This document shows, piece by piece, positions 21,381 through 33,400 of a stretch of DNA of 64,000 nucleotides. This DNA comes from Chamaelirium japonicum (lineage: Eukaryota > Streptophyta > Magnoliopsida > Liliales > Melanthiaceae), in NCBI GenBank assembly GCA_947650365.1, contig OX393553.1:67199716-67263715 (forward strand), read 5' to 3'. Every line of letters begins with the position of its first letter. Within the stretch, counting starts at the first letter, position 1. Both the position numbers and the translations under genes were made by a program. The notes under the pieces are model-generated. The model did no database searches, was not told where the DNA came from, and worked only from the letters and a program-made list of their open reading frames with translations.

Positions 21381-24300
21381 ATGGTACGCGTCTACACTCG
21401 GCGTACTCGAACTCTTGTGGACATCTTCGTGCCAGAAGCTACTGCCGAAGATGCTCGCCAAAGCGCCGACGAAGCCTTGGTGCATGAAGAAATGAGCCTC
21501 GATCCTGGAGTCAATGTCCAGAAGTTTGGGGAGGACTAGCCCCAACCCCGAGCCCGTTCGAATTCTCCAGCGGATGTTGCACCTCCTCTGCAGGGGGCAA
21601 ACACCAGTCATCAACCAGAAGCAAGCCGGCGTAACTACATCTCCAATGACGACGGCGAGGATGCTAGCATGCAACATCGAGACGTCCTCCGTCACCATCC
21701 TCCGTCCGCTCTTCAGCTCCAAGTCATGCAGATGAGCGAGCACATGGCGCAGATTACTCGGCTGATGGTGGAGAAGGATCGTCACATCAATACTCTGCTC
21801 CAAAAGCTAAGCGCAAAGGACGCTGCAGCAGTCGGCCAACCCGTCGCTTCTCTAGTGGCCGCTCCAGCTCCGTCTTCAACTCCCGCTCCTGCAGAGGTTG
21901 TTCCGACGATTCAAGCAGTTACTCCAGCGCTCTCCTCGGCTCCCGTCCCAGTGGAAGTCGTCTCCCCTCACCAGCCTCGGTGGCCACACAACCTCCGACA
22001 ATAACGACGATGAATGCTCAGCAAGTCCAAGCGTTGATAGCCAACATGATGCGTTCTCACGGCAGTGGCCTTCTTCCGATCACGGCAGCATACTCGAAGC
22101 CCTACACCGCGAGGATCCAGCAGCTACGCTTCCTAGCCGGATTCCAGCCACCAAAGTTCCAGCACTTCGACGGAAAGGGAAATCCAAGACAGCACGTTGC
22201 TCACTTCATCGAAACTTGCAACAACGCCGGCACATATGGCGACGAGATGGTGAAACAGTTCGTTCGCACCCTCAAAGGCAACGCATTCGACTGGTACGTT
22301 GATCTTCCTCCAGGGACCATCGACAGTTGGGATCAGATGGAAAGGGAGTTTCTCAATCGCTTCTACAGCACCAGACGCACCATCAGCATGACCGAACTCA
22401 CCGCCGTCAAGCAAAGAAAAGATGAGCCGGTGATCGACTACATCGACAGATGGAGGAACCCGCATTGAATTCACGGGACCGCTTGTCTGAGGACTCGGCC
22501 ATCGAGATGTGCACCCAAGTCATGCACTGGGGCATGCTCTACATCCTCAAAGGTATCAAGCCTCGGTCTTTTGAAGAACTCGCGACTCGGGCTCACGACA
22601 TGAAACTCAGCCTAGCAAGCCACGGGGACTCGAAGAACAAAGACTTCTCGAAGGTGGAGAAGAAGGACAAGCCACCGGCATCGAAACCGAAACAAGTCAA
22701 TGTTGCGGACATAGCTTCAACCTCCAAGCCGCTCAGGATCGGTGGCAAGCCGGATCAGAAGAAGGGAGCCGCCATACCGCCGCCTCCGCCGCCAAGACAA
22801 ATGATGACTCTCGAGGAGCTCGAAGCCAAGGAGTACCCCTTCCCAAACTTGGAAGTCTCCTCCATGTTCGACCAACTGCTGCAAGAGAAAATGATAGAGC
22901 TCCCTCCTTCGAAGAGGCCCGAGCAGATGCATTGCGTCGACGACCCTCTCTTCTGCAAATACCACCGGGTGGTAAGTCATCCCATCGAAAGATGCTTCGT
23001 CTTCAAGAAAAGAATCATGGCGCTCGCAAAGCAAGGGAAGATAGAGATCGACTCCGGAGAGGTTGCTACGGCCAACATGACGTCCATCACCTTCAGCTCC
23101 TTCTCGTCGATACTCATTGCTGCTCGGCGAAGCATGCCCAAATTGCGCATCAACCGTCAAGCGCCAACCGCTAAGTCAATTTCTCAGCCAAAAGTCTCGA
23201 AGCGACGTCAACGTACTCCTACGCTCATCGAGGAAGAAGCACCGCTGCCCTGGGGGCAACCAACGCTCACGCCAGCACCTCTTCCAAGCAATGCTGCATC
23301 CCAACGAGCGCTCCAAAGAAGATACGAGCAAGGAGATCCAGAAGTCGGTCTGCTGGGCCAACCTTCGGGCAAATTTGACTATTACGTCCTCTACTCAAGG
23401 CCTCCGTCCGTTTCAATCGACGAAATCAAGCCCACCGGCTAGGGATCGGAAGACGAGCCAGTGGAGCTTCAGGAAGAGCAAACCCCTTCCAGTCAAGCCA
23501 CGTCCCAACGCACTCTTCGGGAAAGATACGAGCAAGGAGATCCAGAAGTCGGTCTGCTGGGCCAGCCTTCGGGGAAGTTTGACTATTACGTCCTCTATTC
23601 AAAGCCTCCATCAGTTTCAGCTGAAGAAATCAAGCCCACCGGTTGGGGATCGGAAGACGAGTCAGTAGAGCCTCCGGAAGAACAAGTGCCTTCAAGGGAA
23701 CCAGTTGCTGCTACCGATCATCATCTTAGCGGAGGGGAATCCACCGACGAGGAGGCATGGGTCATGCTACCACGGCGACGAAAGCCACGACAAGAAAGGC
23801 AACAGAAGCAAGACCGTGTGATGAGGAGATTTCCAGAACGCCAAACCTACAAGAAGAAAAGAAAGACTCCAGGAAGGAAGGTGTTCAAAGTGCCGCCAGC
23901 AAGCCGAGACGATCTCCTTTAGCAGAGCCTTCCAGAGCCGACAACCTTGCAAGAGTTCTTCCCGGATCACTTCCTCCCAGTTGACCAACATATCAGAGTG
24001 TCTTGTTGCATGGTCGGAGTTCATAAGGCGTCGGAAGGAAAGAACGAAAGCGAAACTTCTGAAGAAGGCGACTCCACCGATGAGGAAGACGATTCCGACC
24101 AAAGGGGCACTGCCTCTCATGACGAAGCAATCCTGCACTTGCCACTCGTGGAAGCTTTGCATCTCTCGAAGAAGGCTCGCCTGGCAATGGCTGCGGCCTT
24201 GGCCGACCCAGACAGCTACAAGAGGAAAAGGAAGGATGACCAGAAGCGCAAAGCTGTGGCCTCGTGTGATGCGACGATAACCTTTTCGGATGAGGACTTA

Positions 24301-25386
24301 CAACTCGGGACACGGTTGCATAACCGACCTGTCTACGTTTCGGGATACATCAAGGAAAAGCCAGTGAATCGAATTCTGTTTGACTGTGGCTCCGCAGTCA
24401 ACATCATGCCTATCCAGACAATGCGGCAACTCGGCATCACCAACGACCAGCTCTCGCCAAGTCAGTTGGTCATTCAAGGGTTCAACCAGGGCGGACAGTC
24501 CACCGTCAGAATCATCCGTTTTAAGCTTTCCATCGGCCCGCTAGATACAACGGTCCTCTTCCACATCATCGATTGCCAGACGTCATATCGCCTCATGTTA
24601 GGAAGGCCATGGCTACACGAGAATGGCGTCGTAGTGTCCACCTGGCACCAGTGTCTCAAGTACTACAAAGAAGGCATGGAGAGGTGCATAGTTGCGGATG
24701 ACAAGCCATTCAACGAGGCCGAGGCACATTGGGCCGACGCTAAGTTCTACCAAGCGAAGGACCTAGTCGCGGAAGTTCTTCCAGCTAAAGCCCCTCGAGC
24801 CCAGAAGATTGAAGAAGTGAAGCAGGATAAGACTCCACTTCCCGCAAATCCAGTGTGACCTTCTGACAAGGCGAAACTCCAAGTCCAAGAAGCGCCAAGA
24901 TCGAGGCAAAGGATGCGCATCAGTTCCGAGTCAGGAGCAATGCAACATACTCCATTGCCCGTCCAAGCGACGCCAGTCCTGCGTCTCGCACCCCAGTGGC
25001 TCCATAAAGCTGAGCGATCGCCTTCTACTCCGGCAAGAAAACGGGCCCCGCCGTTATCGCAGGCTAATGTCGTCACCCTGCAAGAAATGACGTTGCCATT
25101 ACCTAGTCTGACGCAAGCTCCGAACCCAAGCAGGCCTATCGAATCTATCGACCCTACCCAACTCGGATTCAAGCCAAAAGGGAATTGGGGGCAGAACGCT
25201 GCCAAATTGCTGTTCAAAGCTGGCTACGACAGAGAAAGCGCCATGGGCACACTTCCCCCAGCAGCAACTCCACATGGGATGACGAGAACTCAAGCTCGGT
25301 TGTTTCAAAACGGCGAACAGTATCGCATAAACCCACAATGGATCCATTTCCAAAATATGGAAGAAGGGGAGTCTTTTGGGTTGTAG
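21381..25386 (+). pseudogene. Gag-protease polyprotein of a gypsy-type LTR element, no pol
   Basis: Non-functional frame. N-terminal part from 21381 (MVRVYTRRTRTL) with an in-frame TAG at 21537. Frameshifts near 21980 and near 22450. Retrotransposon gag domain at about 22100-22620 (FQPPKFQHFDGKGNP, FVRTLKGNAFDWY, EFLNRFYSTRR, YILKGIKPRSFEELATRAHDM). A C-terminal gag motif, FCKYHRVVSHPIERC, lies near 22950. TAG stops at 23440 and 23920. Retropepsin-like domain at about 24280-24650 with NRILFDCGSAVNIMP as the active-site loop and YRLMLGRPWLH. After a TGA at 24856 the same frame runs to 25386. No reverse transcriptase, RNase H or integrase follows; if intact it would have needed pol from a partner. 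A ~200-bp internal repeat lies at 23298-23710. Confidence 0.85.
23298..23710 (+). repeat. Tandem duplication inside the gag tail
   Basis: Two copies of about 200 bases encode RYEQGDPEVGLLGQPSGKFD followed by the YYVLYS.PPSVS..EIKPTG segment. The first copy has TAG where the second has TGG (KPTG* against KPTGW), which creates the stop at 23440. The copies differ at few positions, so the duplication is fairly recent relative to the decay. Confidence 0.85.
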
Positions 25387-25701
25387 ATGGTGTCGACAAA
25401 TGAGACTTTCATAACCATTTTTTTTTCTATATTTTGGGCTTTTTTTGGGTATTTTTTGAATTTTTTTCACCCATCAATATCACTTGTGCAACGGTCCGAA
25501 GACACAAAAAAAAATCCGACTATAGCTGTTTGAACTGATGAGTGCAGGTCATCCGGTAACCAGTGACCAAAGGCAAGAAGTATAGATCCAACACCTTTCC
25601 ACCTCACGTAGGAAAAAAATAAGGGATGAATAGTGTTTCCAATAATGGGGGTTGACCAACTCTCCCCCATTAATGTGGAGATAAATGCCCCCCCAACCCA
25701 A
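25387..25701. other. Unassigned DNA after the gag-protease frame
   Basis: The frame ends 'ggaagaaggggagtc...', which could be a polypurine tract, and is followed by 'tgtagatggtgtcgac', a possible LTR start sharing TGTAGA with 19208. The next 300 bases do not resemble the 5' LTR. Either the 3' LTR is truncated or a deletion joined the element to unrelated DNA. Confidence 0.35.
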
Positions 25702-27139
25702 ACAGTGCATGTCTATATATGTCAGCACTATAGCGGGCCGCCTTCGATGACAACACATCTATCTGCACTATAGTGGGCCGCCATTGACGGCAACACATAT
25801 GAATGCTTTCGGCAACAAAACACTTTCGACGACAACATTGACATTCATAGACAGGGGCGGATCTACATTGGGCCCGGGAGGGCTCCCCCCCTCACTTTGG
25901 GGGAAAAAATAAAAAATGTTACACTTAGGCCCTTGAAGTTTAGCTCAAAAACAATCAACCCTCCTATAGTTTATTCCGTTCCAAATCACTCCCTAATGTT
26001 TGAAATGTTAGCACAATACCACCTTTTGTCAACTACTCGTTTTCCTCTTTTTTATCTGATCGAAGTTGAATTGAAAGGGGGCAAAATGTTATTTTTTAAC
26101 TATAAAGGAGTTATATGTTTTTTTAGCTGAACATCAGGGGGGAGTAAAGTGTAATTTACTCAAAAAAATAATTATAGCCAACTTATCTGTCAACTTTTGA
26201 TTGCCAACTTCACGTGGAGGTGGCCACCACAAGCCGCCATCGTCCCGCCGGCCACCACCCCCAGTCAGTCAATGTCCACATACCACCATGCCGCTGAATC
26301 TGCCACCACCCGTATTGGCGACCCATGGCCATCCCCGCCATCCGCTGGCCACAACCCATTGTTGGCCACCGACGCCCACCACTAGCCGGTCGACACCCAC
26401 CCATGCATGTTGGCCACGACCATCTGCCACCACCCATGCATGTGGCATCCCCGTAGAGTTTATTACATGGCCCTTAGTGAATAAGAATCGAGTGGGAATC
26501 AGAGCCTATTTACAAGTTTTTTGGGGTATGTATTAAATCACCCCCCCCCCCCCCCCCCCAAAAAAAAAAAAAAAAAAAAAAAAAGGATATGGTTTGTTAT
26601 TCACAACCCACACATCCCAATCGAGTCGGTCAGTTATAGGTCCAAATTTTTGAAGGACTTTGATGATCGAAATCCTTCTTCACTCGAGGCAAAATCCAAA
26701 TAGACCTTCTGCTACGCGATCGAAGGAAGGGTAGAGGTATTGTCACGCCGCCTGCCGAATTCTTCGACTGTGAGGCAACGGCTATAGTTACTTTTTAATA
26801 ATTAAGTCCCCCTTGAGGAAAAATCCTAGGTCCGCCATTGTTCATAGGGACACCCATTTTCTAATCCGTGCCGATTAACACGAAGTGGGCGCCTTCGGCG
26901 CAACCAACTCCCCCTCCCCCTATAATCGATTAATCACAGATGTTTCTGTTCGAATGGATTCCTAGCCTCGAGATCGACCCGTTGGTTTGGGGCGGCCAAA
27001 ATTTTAGCAGGCGGGTTTATAGTCGTTGATGCGAACAACGATCACGAGATAAATGGTCAGGTTTAGTGCAGTTTAAATGGGCCGAGATTTTAGAGGGTTA
27101 ATTACAGTTTAAATGGGTCGGGATTGAAAACCAAGGGAA
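25702..27139 (-). mobile_element. Minus-strand Helitron copy interrupted by a hAT element
   Basis: The reverse complement of 26841-27139 follows the Helitron body at about 55900-56180 ('gggtttatagtcgttgatgc', 'ggggcggccaaaattt', 'gggcgccttcggcgcaacc'). The reverse complement of 25702-25851 follows its 3' region ('ttcggcaacaaaacac', 'gggccgcc.t.ga.g.caacac'). The expected CTAG end is degraded (CACTG). The 5' end is not found, so the copy is 5'-truncated. The hAT at 25852-26840 splits it exactly within 'ttcatag'. Confidence 0.65.
25852..26840. mobile_element. Non-autonomous hAT element (989 bp)
   Basis: Ends 'caggggcggatcta' and 'taggtccgccattg' are imperfect inverted repeats of the common plant hAT type. 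Flanking 8-mers are TTCATAGA (25844-25851) and TTCATAGG (26841-26848). It has no transposase. Inside lie a relic of the MULE-type MITE also seen in intron 2 (about 25910-26161, ending 'gtgtaatttactc') and a homopolymer junction of 19 C then 25 A (26541-26584). Open frames are compositional. Confidence 0.75.
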
Positions 27140-29261
27140 GGGAGTTGGTCAGGTCGGCTTTATAAAGACTACATATTACGATCACGCAGTTATAAGCACA
27201 TGTCAACTTATTATATGATCTTGATAAGTTATATACCCGGATTGGATCGGAGCAGCCGGAGTAAAACTCGAACTCGACCCGAACTGACTGGGTTTCAAAT
27301 TCATATCCCAAATCTGTCCCAATAGGGTCGGGTAAACCTGAATAATTACCATCCCTACTCGCCTCGAACCACGGTGATAGCGTATCACCGTGGTTGGGGG
27401 TCCGGGCGTCGTCACCTGTTATTTCGATCGGAACGGGTGGTTCCGGATTGTTGTGATCTACAAACCACTGAGTGAACCCACGAGAGCTCCCATCATTCGG
27501 GCCGGGTGATCGAACGGGAGGGGATAGGTGTCGGCACCCGTACCCCAAACCACGGTGATTCCATGGTTCGGGGCGACTATTGTAAGTCATTCGGAAATTT
27601 TCAGGGTTCATTGGAGCTGCTCTTAGTGACGAGCCATGGCGTCCCGGAATCAGTGAGCGAGATGCGCACTCTGCTCGCTATTGACGTAAGTACCCTCGTG
27701 CATCGTGGCCTCTGCTTCCGCATCGCACGGTCTAAGTCCCTACTTTACTATGATCATCCTTGACAGCATCAGAACAATCAGACCAAACCAGCTCATCAAA
27801 GTTTTTCGAACCACGTGTCAACCTTTCATAGGCCAAACCAGAAGCATAACAATCACAATACAAGTGTATATGGCAGCATACAAGCTTCAGAAAGGTCTCA
27901 TCAAGTCTACGTACGCCCACAAAAGATCAATCATCAGTAGCTGGAAATAGGCAGCAAGCTAACTGCATGAACATTTTAGGCAATTAGGTTGAGATGTAAA
28001 AATATGTAGAAGTAACAAAACCAATGTAAAAATGCATGAAAGAGGTAAAACCTAATGAAAAATTATTATGTCCTTTGAAAATTAAGGAATCATACCCTTA
28101 AAATAATATTTTTTTGACCATCTTCTATTATTAAATTTTTTTTTTTTTGTGATCGGCGGGTGGCCTAAAACCTTTCGAACAATATACCGACTTTGGGATT
28201 ATGGCGGCTTCTAGTTATTAGCTCACTTGAGCTAAAGGGCGCGCTTGGCATCGGTTTTGGACGTCTGGTTTCAGGTAAAAATCGTTTTCGCTTGCTAGAT
28301 TGGTTTTGAAACAAGACATTGAGTGCATTTGAGATCGGTAAGAAAATTGGTTTTACATAAACAAAACCCAAAAGTCACAAAAACCCAAAGGAAAAATTGC
28401 AATGACCTCCCCTGAGGTTTGGCATAATTGCTGGGACAACCCCTCACGTTTGAAATATTGCACCGGCGTCTTCTGTGGTTCATTTTATTGGTAGAAATCT
28501 CCCATTGACAACTAAATTGCTGATGTCATAAAAAAATCCTAAAATATTTATTTTACGCTTGCTTAAAATTTGTTGAAAAATCTGAAAATATCAAAAAAAA
28601 ATTCTGAAAATATTGTTGGTCGATGTCGTCCTCTTCTCAAATTCATGTCGCACTTTTCAAATTAATTAGTTTTTGGACTTTTCTTAAATTTAAATTTTAA
28701 ATTATAAGGGTAAGGTAGATATTTTTGAATTTTTTTGATGACATCATACAAAATTGATCGTTGAGGAAAGGTTTCTACTAATAAAATAAAACATTATGGG
28801 ACGTCAGTGCTATATTTCAAACGTGAGGGCATGGCCCTACAATTATGCCAAACTTGAGGGGTGGTCATTGCAATTTTTTTAAACAAAAAAGGAAATTTTT
28901 TTTGCTTTTGGGTTCTTGAGGCAAGTGGTAAAACAGTAATCAAGAAAGATTATTGTGAAACCCCCCCTGGAATCTGAGGGATTTCTTAAAAAAAAAAGGA
29001 AAAATTATAAATAGAGTATATCCCGCCCTTCAAATCTGAGGGATTTCTCAAAAAAAATAAATAGAGAAAATTATAAATAGAGCATATGTTGTAGAGAGAA
29101 ATTATTATAAAGAGAAAAAATCTTATAGGGAAAAATATTAGAGCGAGAGAATATTATATAAAGAACATGCTATAGAGAGAGAATTATTTTAGAGAGAATA
29201 TTGCCGTTGGCAAGAGAGGAAGCATTGCCCAAATATAGATAATCAAAATCATATATAATAC
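27140..29261. other. Unassigned DNA with MITE-like pieces
   Basis: No gene recognised. A near-perfect hairpin with a 13-base stem ('aaccacggtgata' against 'tatcaccgtggtt') lies at 27367-27395, and a related 'aaccacggtgattccatggtt' at about 27549. The end 'ttggagctgctctta' near 27610-27626 resembles the terminal sequence of common plant MITEs. The segment 27630-27690 ends in a consensus-like donor 'gacgtaagta' but the peptide matches nothing I know. The rest is AT-rich, with a MITE at 28392-28880. Confidence 0.4.
28392..28880. mobile_element. MITE with ~70-bp terminal inverted repeats
   Basis: Left arm 'aaaaattgcaatgacc', 'ggtttggcataattgc' and 'cctcacgtttgaaatat' pairs with the right arm 'atatttcaaacgtgagg', 'caattatgccaaact' and 'ggtcattgcaattttt'. 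Long inverted repeats with a short non-coding centre suggest a MULE-type MITE. The target duplication cannot be fixed because of A-rich flanks. Confidence 0.7.
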
Positions 29262-29743
29262 CTTCGACTTGGAGGAAGCACTGCCAAAGTTCCGCTGCCT
29301 GCCTTGATAAATCATCGGCTCGATCGAGGCTGTTGGCAAATTAGCTGTAGCAATCTTCTCCTCTTTTACTTTGTCAAAAATGATGGTAAATTCTTCGGCA
29401 GAGTTAGGATCCGTTTCGTCCCAATCGCCAAATTTCGGTACCGATGAAATCCTGCAATGCTGCAACATCCGTGACGTTCACAAAGACTAGTTAGCAGGTA
29501 AGGAGACCTACATTGTTGTCCCTATACATTTCACTTCCAGAGTATTTTGATGTAATGGCATCAATGTAGTAGTAGAAATCCCGAAAGGGAACATGGTATA
29601 CTTACACCTTTGACGTCGCCGCCTTGTCCAATGTTTCTAGTCCCAAATACAGCTTGTCGAGCTGGTGATGGTGAGAAGCCATGGCCGTGTTCAGGAGAAC
29701 GCTCGTTCGACAGGAGATCATGTTGACAAGATTGAACATTTTG
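29262..29743 (-). CDS. RIN4-like NOI-domain gene fragment, two exons
   Basis: On the minus strand, exon A is 29743-29606 (46 codons, acceptor 'tttccag', donor 'ggt|gtaagt') and exon B is 29459-29262 (66 codons, acceptor 'gttgcag', donor 'aag|gtatta'); both are phase 0. Exon B encodes SVPKFGDWDETDPNSAEEFT, then IIFDKVKEEK, the NOI domain of RIN4-type proteins (membrane-tethered immune regulators). Exon A encodes NERSPEHGHGFSPSPARQAV, resembling the Ser/Pro-rich region before the second NOI domain. No exon for the N-terminal NOI domain or the C-terminal Cys-rich acylation tail was found. The copia insertion at 30344 lies upstream and may have cut the gene. The exons have no stops and good splice sites, so it could be part of a real gene or a captured fragment. 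Confidence 0.55.
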
Positions 29744-30343
29744 CTGGAAACACCGCAAAGAAACATACGATCGATACAATTCATCGTCATGTAGAATAAC
29801 TTTATAAATACAGGGTATTATGTACCAAACAAAAAAAAGAAAATACAGGGTATTCCTTATTGTTTGTCGAAATTTCAGACGACTACTAATCTACCTCAAA
29901 TTTGAATCGAAGTGGTATTACTACGAGTCGTGAGCGTTGTATAAGCTTCGTACTTCGGTCTATGTACGAATGAACTGGAATTGAATGAGATTGTGATGCC
30001 AAATCTGTACAGTAAATTGTTGTCGATGATTTCGTATGAGCCATTTAATGTCCCAACTCGATCACACCTGACCATAACCGTTGGGTCATGGGATCCACTT
30101 ATGTCTACGCATCCGCTTTGCAATCTGACCCAATTGTGTTTTCTCAAACCAGTGACTACATGGGTTTAAACCTAATCGAACTCACCATGTTTTCTGTATA
30201 ATGATAGTATGAATAGTATAGCCGTATTGCGAAAAACTTCACCAAAGTAACTTTCAACAACTTTATCTATGCTGGCCATCTGTTAGTGTATTTTGGTAAT
30301 TTGTGTGTACTTAATCATACAAGCACAAATTCTCTAATATACC
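29744..30343. other. Unassigned DNA between the NOI exons and the copia element
   Basis: AT-rich sequence with small open frames only. If the NOI gene is real, its upstream intron and first exons should begin here, but no VPKFGNW-type exon was found. Confidence 0.4.
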
Positions 30344-30495
30344 TGTTAGGAGATGACATCTAGGGTTTGGAGAGAATGAAATACATCTCATTGAGGGACT
30401 GAAGCCCAATATATATGTATATGTATACACACACACCCGACCTGACTGTACATATAACCCGACCCATCTCTATACATTAACACTCCCCCTCAAAC

Positions 30496-33400
30496 TCATG
30501 GTGGATCATGGACCGAGAGTTTGCCGATAAAATGCCGGAAGCGAGCAATCGTAAGGGGCTTCATCAGAAAATCAGCAGTCTGCTACGATGACAGAATGAA
30601 TGGCAAGGAGATGGTGTGGTTGAGAAACTCTTGGCGAACATAGTGACAATCAACCTCAATATGTTTTGTCCGCTCGTGGAAGACCGGGTTGCTAGCAATC
30701 TGAATAGCACTCCGATTGTCAAAGAAGAGAGGCGTGGGCCCGGATATCACAACTCCCAGGTCGAGTAGAAGGCGGCAAAGCCAGACAATCTCTGCGGTGG
30801 TGAAAGCCATAGCCCTGTATTCGGCTTTGGTGCTGGAGCGAGCAACAGACTCCTATTTCTTGTTTCGCCAAGAAATAAGAGAATCACCAAGGGACACACA
30901 GTATCCGGTAGTAGAACGACGAGTGGCTACATCTACTGCCCAATCTGCATCGGAGTAGGCACGCAGCACCAACGGAGAGGTGGAGGGAAAAAATAGTGAG
31001 CGGGTGATGGTGCCTCGGATGTAGCAGATAATCCGAAGGCCTGCTGTATAGTGAACTGAGCGAGGAGCCTGAACGAACTGACTGACAATGCCAACAGCAT
31101 GGGCAATGTCTGGCCGGGTCATAGTGAGGTAAACGAGCATCCCAACCAGCCGCTGGTAGCGGGAGACATCCTGGAGCGGCTTACCATCTGTAAAAAGAAG
31201 CTTCAAATTGAGCTCCATGGGTGTGTCAGTAGTGCGAGAGTCAGTAAGAGCATCATCAGCAAAGATGTCGGAGATGTACTTTTGCTGGGAGACCAACAGA
31301 CCACGAGCTGACCGGGCAATATCGAGGCCCAAAAAGTAGCGAAGAGGGCCCAAATCTTTCATCTCAAACTGACTCTCGAGGTGGCATTGAAGGGATGCTA
31401 TGGTGGCACTATCATCCCCAGTGATGATCATATCATCCACAAAAAGAAGAACTATAATACCCTATCTGAAAGAGCGAGTGAACAAGGCATAGTCAGAGTG
31501 GCACTCAACAAACTCGGCGATAAGAACTACACTGCGGAATCGCTCAAACCAGGCACGAGGGGCCTGCTTGAGCCCATAGATGGCTCGGCACAAACGATAG
31601 ACGTGACCTGAAGGAGCAGGGATGCCCGGTGGAGGAGCCATGTATACCTCCTCTGAGAGATCATCGTAGAGAAATACGTTGGTCATATCCATCTGATGTA
31701 GAGGCCACCCTCTAGTAGCTGCCACAGCTAAGAGGGTGAGAACGATAGTCATCCGAGACACTGGAGCAAACGTCTCCTCGTAGTCAATCCCATACTCCTA
31801 GGAGAAACCACGAGCAACAAGGTACGCCTTATACTGCTCAATGGACCCATCAAGTCGAGTCTTGATTTTGAAGATCCATTTGTAGCTCACAGGAACCACG
31901 CCCGTGGGACAAGGAACCAAATCCCCCGTCTGAGTCTGCTGAAAGGCCTCAAGTTCGACTGTCATGGCCTGTCGCCACTCTGGGTGTACAACTACTTCAC
32001 GGTACGATTGGGGCTCCCGGTGGGTGTGAAGAGCTGTAAAAAAGGCCTGGTAGGACGGAAAGTAGGAGGCAACAACAGAGTATCCAGAAGTATCAGGAGA
32101 AACATGAGCAAACACAGAGTTGCCAAACCTGTCAGGAGAGTAGTCATAGTGATCAGGAGGGTGATGTTCGCGCGTAGGGTATCACCGAACAGGGCCAGGA
32201 TCCACGACCGGGCAGGGGGGAGGCAGCTGCAGGTGGAGAGGAGGTACCAGCGGAAACCAACTTGGAGGGAGGAACTGTAGAGTGACAAACGTCGACACGC
32301 GTGACAGGTGGTGGTGATGGTGGAGGTGGTAAGGGAGACGGAGGAGGTGGTGGTGGTGGTGGTGGTGGTGGAGGTGGCGGGAAAGATAGAGGTGGAGGAG
32401 GCGTGGGTGGGATAGCAGGATACGAAGGTAGAACGGGGATGTGGAGAAGTAATGAGGGCAAGGAGGGTGACGCAGGAGGCAAAGAAAGATCCCGGAACTT
32501 AGGAGAAAAGTACGGGACATCCTCAACAAAAGAAACATGACAAGAGACACGAATCCGGTGAGCCAAGGGATCGTAGCAACGATACCGCTTATGCTCCCGA
32601 CTGAGCCCCAAGTGAACACACCTAACAGACCTAGCAAAGAGTTTGGTGCGCTTATGGGGAGGAAGAAGAACGAAGCACGTACAGCCAGACATATGAAGAA
32701 GAGAGTAGTCAGGTGGGCTGGAGTGAATACGCTCATATGGAGTGGCACCGGACAGAGCAGAGTACGGAGTGATATTGATAAGGTGGACAGTCATCATGAT
32801 AGCTTCAGCCCAGTAGGAGTGAGGAACAGACACAGAGAGAAGCAAGGCTCGTGCGGTCTCAAGGACATGACGATGCTTGACTACTGATGAAGAGTGCCGT
32901 GAGATTGAAGAATCTCACGCATCTCAGAGGAGAGATATTCCTTGGCACAATCAGACCGAAAAGTCTTGATGCGCCGACCAAACTGAGTATATATCATAGT
33001 AGTGAATCTCCTATAGATGTGAGGGACTTCAGACCGGTGACACATAAGATAAACCTAGGTGCACCTAGAGTAGTCATCGATAAAGCACACATAATACATG
33101 AAACTAGAAATAGATGCAACAGGTGCAGGACCCCAAATGTCAGAATGTACTAAATCAAATAAAGCAGCAGATTGGGAAGCACTAGCAGAGAAGGGAAGAG
33201 CTAGATGCTTTGCCAATCTATAACCCGTACAAACAGAGAGACGAGAGAAGGACACCCGACCCAAAGCGCCCGAATAGAAAACGCTTTTGAGTTGATCACT
33301 CGATATATGACCTAATTTTTTGTGCCACAGGTCGGTATCAGAAGTAATAGACATGACAGATACAATAGGAACAGAAGACACATGTAGATGGTCCAGCTGA

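Noticed and set aside
27630..27690. Exon ending in a consensus-like donor 'gacgtaagta'
   Set aside because: The short peptide is unknown, there is no acceptor or partner exon, and one good donor is not enough for a gene call.
32301..32540. Gly-rich protein on the plus strand
   Set aside because: It is the antisense of the Pro-rich linker in the copia polyprotein.
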